This document shows, piece after piece, positions 1-6,389 of a DNA stretch of 11,377 bases. Positions within the stretch are counted from its first letter, which is position 1. Every line of letters begins with the position of its first letter. The position numbers and the translations under genes are program-made. The DNA lies in the NCBI GenBank assembly GCA_030832235.1, contig JAURJO010000231.1, forward strand, positions 1 to 11,377, given 5' to 3'. The notes beneath the pieces were generated by a model, which was given only the letters and a program-made list of their open reading frames with translations, was not told where the DNA came from and did not search any database. This DNA comes from Verrucomicrobiota bacterium (GTDB lineage: Bacteria > Verrucomicrobiota > Verrucomicrobiia > Opitutales > Opitutaceae).

Positions 1-880
1 CGGGCAGCCCGCGGAGCAGCCGCCCCAGCTCTCGGGCCTCCTCGGGTGAGTCGTTGCGACCCGCGATCAAGGTCCACTCGTAGAAGATGCGGCGGCCGGT
101 GGACTCGCTGTACGTGCGGCAGGCGGCCATCAGTTCATCGATGGGCCAGCGGCGCGCGCCGGGAATCAACGCGGCACGCCCTTCCTGAGTCGCGGCGTGA
201 AGGGAAACGGCGAGGTGGAGCGGCCGCCGTTCGCGGGCAAGCCGCAGGATGCCGGGCACGACGCCGACCGTGCTCAGTGTGATCCGTTCGGCGGCGAGCG
301 CGAGGCCCGCCGGATCGCGCAGGATATCCACCGCACGCATGACCGCGTCGTAATTATGGAGCGGTTCACCCATGCCCATCAGGACGATGTTTCGCAGGCG
401 GTGTTCCGACGGCGCCTCAGCACCACGCAGGGCGCGGGCGACGTGGACGGCCTGCGCCACGATCTCGCCGGCAGCGAGATGGCGCGTGAAGCCCATCTGG
501 CCGGTGGCGCAGAAGACGCAGCCCATCGCGCAGCCGGCCTGCGAGCTCACGCAGGCGGTGACGCGGCCCGAGTAGCGCATGAGTACTGTCTCGATCTTCC
601 GGCCGTCCTCCAGGGCGAGGAGATATTTGCGTGTGAAGCCGTCGGTGGAATCGGTCGCGAGCGCGACCCCGGGCGAAGTCAGGCGCGCTCCCGCCGCCAG
701 ACGGTTGAGGATGCGCGGAGGCAAGCCGGGCATCTCCTTTTCGGTGATAGCGGTGGCGAGCCCGAGGTAGAGGCGGTTCCACACGGTGTCGGCGTGGACT
801 GTCGCCAAACCCCAGCGGGCGAAAAGCAGCCGCAGCTCGTTCCGCGTGAGGTCGTGGAGGTTGACAGGGGTCTCTTCCAC
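1..880 (-). CDS. rlmN: RlmN, dual-specificity 23S rRNA (A2503)/tRNA (A37) C2-methyltransferase, 3' end outside window
   Basis: Radical-SAM enzyme that methylates C2 of A2503 in 23S rRNA and A37 in some tRNAs, in the cytoplasm. The minus-strand frame encodes 293 codons before the window edge. The family is usually about 350-380 aa, so roughly the last 60 residues are missing, including the second catalytic Cys in the ACGQL-type motif. Visible are ACVSSQAGCAMGCVFC at about 109-124, with the catalytic-type C110 and the 4Fe-4S cysteines C117, C121 and C124. These are followed by the MGMGEPLHNYD motif, a TLSTVGVVPG strand and an LAVSLHA motif, all RlmN hallmarks. The start is GTG at 880, because NLHDLTRNELRLLF matches the usual N-terminal 'L..lt..EL...' region. 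No in-frame ATG lies upstream and no Shine-Dalgarno sequence is visible. It lies 10 bases behind the PHP gene's stop, so it is probably the last gene of the GH88-PHP-rlmN transcript. Confidence 0.95.
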   Translation of the reverse strand, partial: MEETPVNLHDLTRNELRLLFARWGLATVHADTVWNRLYLGLATAITEKEMPGLPPRILNRLAAGARLTSPGVALATDSTDGFTRKYLLALEDGRKIETVLMRYSGRVTACVSSQAGCAMGCVFCATGQMGFTRHLAAGEIVAQAVHVARALRGAEAPSEHRLRNIVLMGMGEPLHNYDAVMRAVDILRDPAGLALAAERITLSTVGVVPGILRLARERRPLHLAVSLHAATQEGRAALIPGARRWPIDELMAACRTYSESTGRRIFYEWTLIAGRNDSPEEARELGRLLRGLP

Positions 881-890
881 GGTGCGGGGC

Positions 891-1742
891 TCAGGACGTC
901 GCGGTGACGACCGGCTCGGGTGCGGGCCGCAGGGAGGCGAGAGCGGTTTCAATCGTCACCTCCTGACGACGCCGACCGAGGAAAAAACTCACCGTGCGGA
1001 AACCGAGATCCGCTAGCATCCGGAGCGCTTCCTCGTAGCGGTCGGCCACGCGGGAGGGCCGATGGGCGTCCGCGCCGAGCACGACCGGGATTCCGCGTTC
1101 GCGGATCATTTCGAGCATGCGCGGTCCCGGGTTCATCTCGGGTACGGACTTCAGCAGACCGCTGGTATTGAGCTCCATCGCGACACCGGTGCGTGCGATG
1201 CGGTCGAGCGCGCGGGCGATGTCGGATTCGATCCGCGAAAATTCCCAGTCCCGCGGTGAATCATTCTTCACCAGGTCGGGATGGGCGAGGGTATCGAAGA
1301 GACGGGTCTCCGCGGATTCGGCGAGATGCTGGAAGTACAGCTGCTGGTAGGCGAATGGATCACCTTTGAAATACTTCGCGCGGTAATGCCCGACCTGCAT
1401 GTGCACCGATCCGAGCACGTGGTGAAGCGGGGCCCGGGCGTGAAGTTTCTCCGCCCAAGTCTCGATGCCCGGGAAATAGTCGCTCTCCAATCCGAGCCGC
1501 ACATCAACGCGTCCGGCGAATTCCTCGCGGGCCGCGGCCACGAGTTCGATGTAGCGGTCGAACTCCTCCGGAGCCATGCGGTGGTCGATCCCGAGCCCGT
1601 CGGGCAGCGGCCCGTGACAGGTGATGATGATCCCCTTCAGCCCGCGGCTTTCGGCCACGGCCGCGTACTCCGCTGGCGTGCCGACCGCGTGCTTGCAGAG
1701 CGGCGTGTGCGAGTGGGACTCGTAAAGGACGGGAGCGGACAC
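891..1742 (-). CDS. PHP-domain phosphatase, histidinol-phosphatase HisJ/HisK family
   Basis: Predicted metal-dependent phosphatase of the PHP superfamily. The closest recognised family is HisJ/HisK, which removes phosphate from L-histidinol phosphate in histidine synthesis. The protein is 283 aa, close to the usual 260-290. The metal-ligand motifs appear in family order: ESHSHTPLCKHAVG (H10, H12, H18), TCHGPLP (H43), LGLESDYFPG (E86), LGSVH (H114), LAHPDLVKN (H154), MELNTSG and VLGADAHRP (D225, H227). The start is GTG at 1742, giving VSAPVLYESHSHT. This lies 10 bases after the GH88 stop, with no visible Shine-Dalgarno. No other his gene is nearby and it sits behind a glycoside hydrolase, so the physiological substrate could differ from histidinol phosphate. 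The family call is firm; the substrate is inferred. Confidence 0.9.
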   Translation of the reverse strand: MSAPVLYESHSHTPLCKHAVGTPAEYAAVAESRGLKGIIITCHGPLPDGLGIDHRMAPEEFDRYIELVAAAREEFAGRVDVRLGLESDYFPGIETWAEKLHARAPLHHVLGSVHMQVGHYRAKYFKGDPFAYQQLYFQHLAESAETRLFDTLAHPDLVKNDSPRDWEFSRIESDIARALDRIARTGVAMELNTSGLLKSVPEMNPGPRMLEMIRERGIPVVLGADAHRPSRVADRYEEALRMLADLGFRTVSFFLGRRRQEVTIETALASLRPAPEPVVTATS

Positions 1743-1752
1743 GGGCCCGGGC

Positions 1753-3165
1753 TCAGAAGAACGTGTAGTACCGGCCCTCCGCCATGCGGCGGATAAGGAG
1801 GGCGAGTTCCATCGCGTGGTAATCACCCCACATGCACGCCTCGCCGCACGGAACCTTGCGGCCGCGCGGAACGTGGTCCCAGCCGTTGGGGCGGTGGTAC
1901 ACGCTGTGCAGCAAAAGGCCCTGGTGGCGGGAATCGGCGGACAGGTACGGCTCGTCGAAAATCGTGTCGGCGATGGTGAGACCGGCCTGCAGGTAGCGAC
2001 GGCCGGCGGCCGGGCTGCCTTTGGCGGCGAGGTACTGGCCGAGACGGATGAAGCCTTGGGCGGCGATCGCCGCGGCCGAGCTGTCGACGGGCTCGTGGTC
2101 GTTGAACGGATCCGCGTCGCGTTTTGTGATGTCTCCGAGGTGGTGCAGCCCCGGCGCGCCGCTGTCCCAGTACGGGACGCCGTCGCGGGCGGAGTAGCCG
2201 TCGATGTAGAAATCGGAGGCGGCACGGGCGGTCTCGAGGAAGAGATCCGTGACCGCGCGGCGTCCGCCGACGGCGTCGAGGTCGGAGCCCCGCACCGTCT
2301 CGAGGAACTCGAGCTGCTCCGCGTAGCCGCAGATGATCCACGCCGCACCGCGGGTCCAGGTGGTGAAGGGCGAGTAGCCCTGCTGCGAACTCGGGCAGCG
2401 GAACTGGCCGTCGTTGCGGTTGAAAACGCTTTCGTGCGCCACGCGGCCGCGCAGGTCGTAGCTGTCGCGACCCTGGCCGAAGAACACGTTGAAGCGCGCG
2501 GTGGCGGCGGCGTGCTCGATCGCGCGATGGAGGAGGTTAACCGGCTTGTCTCCCTCCGCCATGAGCACGTGGCCGAGCTGGTGGGCGACGACCAGCGAGC
2601 GCATCGACCGGATGGTGTCGGCGAACAGTGACTGCGGTCCGTTGAACGAGTAGACGTAGCCGGAGGGAGCGACGCCGGCGGAACCCGGGACCGGAGACCA
2701 AGGAGTGCGGTACGCGGTCGTGACATGCCGTGCGGCCTGCACCGCGCCCGAGACCTTCAAGGCGACCTCGGTGTAATCCAGCTCACCCTGATCGCGGGCG
2801 ATCCGGCCCTCGAGGATGAGGCGGCGGAGGTTGCCGTACGTGGAGATGTTGTTGAAGCCGTGATCGTGCACGCCGACGTGGGAGACGTGCGACGCCATGT
2901 GGCGGAGGGTCTTCGCGCGGCCGAGCTTAAGCATCGCCTCGTCGCCAGTGGCGTCGAAGTGGAGAAACGACATTCCGAACTGGAAGCCCTGCGTCCACTC
3001 CGTCCAGCCGCGCGAAGTGTAACGTCCCTTCCAGGTGAAGACGGGCGTTCCCCGCGTGGAATCCCACGAGGCGTCGATCGCGCGGATCTTTGACCCCGCG
3101 AGCTCGAACACGCGGGCAGTCTTCTTTTGCAGCTTCTGCGGCGTCAGGCCGGTTTTGATCTTCAT
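1753..3165 (-). CDS. Glycoside hydrolase family 88 (unsaturated glucuronyl hydrolase-like)
   Basis: A 470-aa (alpha/alpha)6-barrel type protein. GH88 enzymes hydrate the double bond of unsaturated uronic acids left at oligosaccharide ends by polysaccharide lyases, which releases the sugar. Key regions seen are W54-W57 with FQFGMSFLHFDATGD, VHDHGF (D101, matching one catalytic Asp), FADTIRSM (D183, matching the second), HQGYS-like QQGYSPFTTWTRGAAW (261-276), YWDSGAPG and DSSAAAIAAQGF (361-372). The C-terminal GDYHAMELALL is also family-like. There is no signal peptide, so it is probably cytoplasmic and acts on imported oligosaccharides. The start is ATG at 3165 (MKIKTGLTP). The frame stays open upstream to 3498, but that part overlaps the divergent small gene and has no family similarity. 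First gene of the minus-strand run. The substrate (pectin-, ulvan- or glycosaminoglycan-derived) cannot be decided from this sequence. Confidence 0.92.
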   Translation of the reverse strand: MKIKTGLTPQKLQKKTARVFELAGSKIRAIDASWDSTRGTPVFTWKGRYTSRGWTEWTQGFQFGMSFLHFDATGDEAMLKLGRAKTLRHMASHVSHVGVHDHGFNNISTYGNLRRLILEGRIARDQGELDYTEVALKVSGAVQAARHVTTAYRTPWSPVPGSAGVAPSGYVYSFNGPQSLFADTIRSMRSLVVAHQLGHVLMAEGDKPVNLLHRAIEHAAATARFNVFFGQGRDSYDLRGRVAHESVFNRNDGQFRCPSSQQGYSPFTTWTRGAAWIICGYAEQLEFLETVRGSDLDAVGGRRAVTDLFLETARAASDFYIDGYSARDGVPYWDSGAPGLHHLGDITKRDADPFNDHEPVDSSAAAIAAQGFIRLGQYLAAKGSPAAGRRYLQAGLTIADTIFDEPYLSADSRHQGLLLHSVYHRPNGWDHVPRGRKVPCGEACMWGDYHAMELALLIRRMAEGRYYTFF

Positions 3166-3273
3166 GGCTTGAAAGTGGCGGAGCGCGAACGTGCCGGCGC
3201 GCTTCGGGTGAAACAAGGGCGAAAGGGTTTTCCGGCCGACCGCGCGGTTTCTTACTTTGCAGTCGCGGCGGCG

Positions 3274-3291
3274 GGGGACAACGTTCTCCCC
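3274..3291. promoter_or_regulatory. Near-palindrome abutting the start codon of the 106-aa protein gene
   Basis: GGGGACAACGTTCTCCCC reads as GGGGA-C-AACGTT-C-TCCCC: 16 of 18 positions are self-complementary around a central AACGTT. Its last base directly precedes the ATG at 3292. In RNA, the GGGGA/TCCCC arms would pair and hide the only G-rich (Shine-Dalgarno-like) stretch upstream of this gene. As DNA it could be a dimeric repressor site in the 126-bp divergent region shared with GH88. The structure is seen directly; either function is inference. Confidence 0.4.
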
Positions 3292-3612
3292 ATGGTCAAG
3301 GGCCAGCGAGTCGTCTGCATCAACGATGTGTTTTCCCCCACAGTCCGGGCGCTGTACCGCCAGCTCCCGGTGAAGGACACCATCTACACCATCCGCGAGG
3401 TCTTCCTCGGGCGGGAGAAGATCGTGAAGGGGGGCGACACCGCTACCGTTGGGCTCCTGCTCGAGGAGTTGGTCAACCCCAAGGACCCTTTCCACCAAGG
3501 GGAGCAGGAACTCGGATTCACGTCCGAGCGCTTTGCACCGCTCAACGAGCTGCCTGACGAGAAGCAGGAGGTTGAGGAGACCGTCGGGATCGGTGCGTGG
3601 GCTCCAGCCTGA
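3292..3612 (+). CDS. Small conserved hypothetical protein (106 aa) with YTIRE/LLLEE motifs
   Basis: Encodes a 106-aa soluble protein starting MVKGQRVVCINDVF. No signal peptide, membrane segment or catalytic motif is visible. The pattern GQRVVCINDVF - LPVKDTIYTIREVF (about 29-42) - LLLEELVNP (about 55-63) - ELGFTSERFAPL (about 72-83) resembles a widespread family of small bacterial and phage proteins of unknown function. Those have 'vkG..YTvRev...LLLEEivNp...E.GF.s.RF.PL', probably a small beta-barrel fold. That resemblance is from memory and no name is attached. The tail (about 84-106) is Glu-rich and variable. The start is the ATG at 3292 because similarity begins there; the frame is open further upstream but lacks conserved sequence. 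It is divergent from GH88 and convergent with the kinase-like gene, whose stop lies 9 bases beyond its own. Coding is well supported; the function is unknown. Confidence 0.8.
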   Translation: MVKGQRVVCINDVFSPTVRALYRQLPVKDTIYTIREVFLGREKIVKGGDTATVGLLLEELVNPKDPFHQGEQELGFTSERFAPLNELPDEKQEVEETVGIGAWAPA

Positions 3613-3621
3613 GGAAGCGGT

Positions 3622-4704
3622 TCAGCCCGGGAGCAGCTCCGGGACGGGAGGACGGCCGATGTCGCGCCGGATCGATTCCAGATTCTCGCGGATGAGCGCG
3701 CCCATCGACTCGCACCGCAGGTAGTCCGCGCGACGGTAGTGCTCGGCCAATCCCTCGCGGAGCGAGATCACCTTCTCGCGGGGGGCGATGGGGTCGCCTT
3801 CCATGCCGTGCAGCAGGAGACCGAGCCGTTCGGAGGCCAGCGCGGCGCGTTGAAGCAGCAGGGTCTGCTCCTCCCGTTGGTACTGGTTGGCGGTCTCGAT
3901 GCGCAGGTGGCGGGTGCAGAACTGCACGAGCGGGGCGTTGTCCTTGAAGAACTGCGGCAGGTAGAAATTCCGGCGGCCGTCGTAGCTCTGCTGGTCGAAA
4001 TCCATCGCGCGGATCCGGATCTGCGCCTCCTCGAAGTCGGGTGTGACCACGAAGACGAAATTGTAAGAGCGCATGTCGCCGAGCAGGCGCACGAAGCAGC
4101 GTTCGTTGAACTTCACGAGCTCCTTGGCCACCCTGATGGGCTTCAGCCCCGTGCTCCGGCCGAGCCAGTCGCTGATGTAGACATCTCCCGGAATCCCCGC
4201 CACGTGCTCCTCGATCAGGGTGCTCTCGTGCGTGAGGAAGTTAAGGCGGTTCGGCGAGAGCAGGTGCTCGAGCTCGAGGCCGTAGACCCGCGAGGCGTCG
4301 GCGCGCTTCACGTAGAAATAGTCCTGGTTGTCGTTGTACGCGTTGACGATCCGGACCCGGAACGGCGTCGAGTTGCCGAACGTGCAGAAGTCGACGCGGT
4401 CGACGTAGAGGTGGCTCACGACCGAGAGGTCGCCGTCGACCTTCAGCAGCGCGTAGACGCGTTTCAGGTCCTCGTTAAGCGCCGCCATATCGTTGGCGTT
4501 GTAGATGACGGTGTCCCACAGCGTGGGCCGGCCGGCGTCGTCGGTCAGCGGGATGACCTCGGTGAAATCGCGGAGGCGCTCGTAGCTGACCGGCAGTTCG
4601 CGCTCGCGCCGGTATCGCGCGAGATAGCGGCGCAGCTCGCCGCCCACCGGGAAGCTGGGCTTTCGCTTCGTCGGCTGCGGTGCGTGGGCCGCCGGATCAG
4701 GCAT
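3622..4704 (-). CDS. Uncharacterised protein with possible divergent protein-kinase-like fold
   Basis: A 360-aa soluble protein that I do not recognise as a named family. It opens with a Pro/Ala-rich tail, then a very basic segment (about 24-45), and has no signal peptide or membrane helix. Residue spacing suggests a kinase/aminoglycoside-phosphotransferase-like fold. YFYVKRAD would hold a beta3-type Lys (K133), followed by ELEH (E144/E146) and a hinge-like LIEEHVAGIPGD. LGDMRSYNFVF has D210 and N215 with the DxxxxN spacing of a catalytic loop, and RAMDFDQQSYDG (D235/D237) resembles a DFG/DFD metal-binding motif. No glycine-rich loop is obvious. The chosen start is ATG at 4704; an in-frame TTG at 4752 would add 16 residues. 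Neither has a good Shine-Dalgarno, though an AGGG lies 14 bases before the ATG. It is a single gene, convergent with the 106-aa gene and divergent from the membrane-protein gene. The open frame and protein-like composition are solid; the fold is inference. Confidence 0.85.
   Translation of the reverse strand: MPDPAAHAPQPTKRKPSFPVGGELRRYLARYRRERELPVSYERLRDFTEVIPLTDDAGRPTLWDTVIYNANDMAALNEDLKRVYALLKVDGDLSVVSHLYVDRVDFCTFGNSTPFRVRIVNAYNDNQDYFYVKRADASRVYGLELEHLLSPNRLNFLTHESTLIEEHVAGIPGDVYISDWLGRSTGLKPIRVAKELVKFNERCFVRLLGDMRSYNFVFVVTPDFEEAQIRIRAMDFDQQSYDGRRNFYLPQFFKDNAPLVQFCTRHLRIETANQYQREEQTLLLQRAALASERLGLLLHGMEGDPIAPREKVISLREGLAEHYRRADYLRCESMGALIRENLESIRRDIGRPPVPELLPG
3626..3643. other. GC-rich hairpin at the convergent gene junction
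   Basis: CCCGG-G-AG-CAG-CT-CCGGG can fold into a stem of 5 plus 2 pairs with one bulged G and a 3-base loop. It lies 13 bases after the 106-aa gene's stop and inside the last codons of the kinase-like gene. It lacks a T-run on either side, so it is not a canonical Rho-independent terminator. It may still pause or protect the converging transcripts. Confidence 0.25.
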
Positions 4705-4786
4705 TCCCGGAGGATGTGCCCTCGCTTCGCCCGAGGCAACGGGGTTTGCCAAGCGATCGGCGCGGCTCCTTCATCGCGCGCCACGC

Positions 4787-6373
4787 ATGAACGCCCCCTG
4801 GATCGCCGCCCTCCTGCGCCGGCGCATCGTGCTCGCGGGTTGGGCGCTGGCGCTGGTTTTCGCCGTCCTCGCGGGGCGCTTCTGGCATCCGCATTACGGA
4901 TTCACCCGGTTCATCCAGCTCGATGAGGCCGACCGGCGTTCCGGCGTCCGCGAGGTCCGCCAGAACCCCGTGTTCTGGTACGCGGGTGAGAACGGTTACG
5001 ACGGGGCCGCCTACGCGCAGATCGCTTTTCACCCGACGCTGGACTCGGAGGAACTCAAGGCTGCGGTGGGACACTTGTCGTACCGTGCCCGGCGCATTCT
5101 GCTTAGCGCAATCGCGTGGGTGGCGGCGGCCGGAGACCCGGCGCGCATCGCCGGCACCTACGCGGCGCTCAACCTCGCGGTCTGGGCCGCGCTCGCGCTA
5201 CTGCTCTGGCGGATCCTCCGCGTCAGTGACGCACACGGCCTCGTGGCCTGGACCGGGGTGATGTTTTCCGCCGGCGCGCTCCACTCCGTGCGTCTGGCGC
5301 TCACGGATCTGTTGGCGGCGACTCTGGCGGCGTGGGCTGTCTGGGGCGGCGAGCGTGGCCGTGGCGGACGGGCCGCGTTCCTGATCGGCGCGGCCGGTCT
5401 GGCTCGCGAAACCGCGCTCACCGCGGTGGCAGCGTTGTGGCGGCCGAAGGCGGGCACCACGTTCGGACGCGGTTTCCGGCTCGCCGGTCTGGCGGTGCTG
5501 CCGCTCGCACTCTGGCTGGGTTACGTGCGCTGGCGTCTCGGTCCGGCCGATCAAGGCTTCGGCAACTTCACGTGGCCGGTCACGGCGTGGATCGACAAAT
5601 GGGTCGAGGTCATCGCGGCGTTTCCGCGCCATCCTGATTTCCGCTGGCTGGTGACGACCACTTTCCTCGCGACCGTGGGACTTACCGCGCAGGCGGCCTA
5701 TGTGCTCCGTCGCGCGCGCCCCGCTGATCCGTGGTGGCGCCTCGGCGTCGTGCAGGTGCTGCTGATGGCGCTGCTGGGAACCGCGGTGTGGGAGGGACAT
5801 CCAGGTGCGGCGACGCGCGTGCTTCTCCCGCTCGGGATCGTCTTCGCCGTGCTCGCGGTGCGCGATCGCGCCCCTTGGCGGTGGCTGATCGCCGGTGGGC
5901 TCGTGGTCTTCGCGGGGTTGGAATCCCTGCGAGACCTACCAGCGGCGCCGCGTGAAATCTCCGCGGGCCGCCTCCCCGGCGGCAGTTACAGTGCGCGTCT
6001 CGCCGACGGCTGGCACGGACGCGAGGAGCATAGGAATTCAATCTGGGCGTGGTCTGGTGGCGCTGCGGCCTTGGAAATCGAGACGGCTGGCCTGCCCCCA
6101 GACGCCACGGTGAGGGTGCGGCTCGAGGTGCGTGGTATTTCGGCGCGACCGCTCGAGATCTGGCATGAGAAAACCCGCGTCTGGATGGGCGAAATATCAA
6201 CGACCCGCGCGTGGATCGGGCTGCCGCCCTTGCGAAATCCGCCAGCGCGTGAACTACGGATTGAACTCCGCAGCCCCGCGGCGCCGGTGGCCGAGGGTGG
6301 GACTGGCGGAGGCGGCCGGCCGCTCAGTTTCGCCCTCTCGGGCGTGAAGCTGGACTCCTCCGCCGGCCGCTGA
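4787..6373 (+). CDS. Polytopic membrane protein, GT-C glycosyltransferase-like, with C-terminal soluble domain
   Basis: A 528-aa integral membrane protein. The first helix is at about 12-30, followed by a loop (about 31-100) with GYDGAAYAQIAFHP (70-83). That resembles the 'GYDGxfYxQiAxxP' pattern of GT-C-type glycosyltransferases and related lipid-linked sugar transferases, where acidic residues of the first outer loop are catalytic. Hydrophobic stretches follow at about 104-116, 122-143, 151-187, 195-217, 230-247, 287-308, 318-336, 342-359 and 364-380, giving roughly 10-11 helices. An LARETAL motif sits at 205-211. From about 395 to 528 the chain becomes soluble and alternating (LEIETAGLPPDATVRVRLEV), like a beta-sandwich, probably outside the membrane. 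It ends in a Gly-rich stretch (503-510). The start is ATG at 4787 without a visible Shine-Dalgarno. Alone on the plus strand, it converges with uvrC 16 bases downstream. Membrane topology is clear; sugar-transfer activity is inferred and no substrate can be named. Confidence 0.85.
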   Translation: MNAPWIAALLRRRIVLAGWALALVFAVLAGRFWHPHYGFTRFIQLDEADRRSGVREVRQNPVFWYAGENGYDGAAYAQIAFHPTLDSEELKAAVGHLSYRARRILLSAIAWVAAAGDPARIAGTYAALNLAVWAALALLLWRILRVSDAHGLVAWTGVMFSAGALHSVRLALTDLLAATLAAWAVWGGERGRGGRAAFLIGAAGLARETALTAVAALWRPKAGTTFGRGFRLAGLAVLPLALWLGYVRWRLGPADQGFGNFTWPVTAWIDKWVEVIAAFPRHPDFRWLVTTTFLATVGLTAQAAYVLRRARPADPWWRLGVVQVLLMALLGTAVWEGHPGAATRVLLPLGIVFAVLAVRDRAPWRWLIAGGLVVFAGLESLRDLPAAPREISAGRLPGGSYSARLADGWHGREEHRNSIWAWSGGAAALEIETAGLPPDATVRVRLEVRGISARPLEIWHEKTRVWMGEISTTRAWIGLPPLRNPPARELRIELRSPAAPVAEGGTGGGGRPLSFALSGVKLDSSAGR

Positions 6374-6389
6374 CCCCCGTGCCGTGCAG

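Noticed and set aside
891..2726. A 611-codon minus-strand frame fusing an Arg/Ser/Ala/Thr-rich region to the PHP phosphatase.
   Set aside because: The first ~330 codons lie in the wrong frame of the GH88 gene, are compositionally biased and have no motifs. The PHP family start fits GTG 1742.
1753..3498. An N-terminal extension of GH88 back to 3498.
   Set aside because: The added ~111 residues overlap the divergent 106-aa gene, have no GH88 similarity, and an ATG at 3165 fits the family start.
3739..4926. A long plus-strand ORF (395 codons) opposite the kinase-like gene; similar ones at 1816-2631, 6384-7472, 197-907 and 10437-11291.
   Set aside because: These are antisense shadows in GC-rich DNA: they follow codon periodicity of the opposite genes, are rich in Arg/Val/Glu/Ala, and show no family motif.
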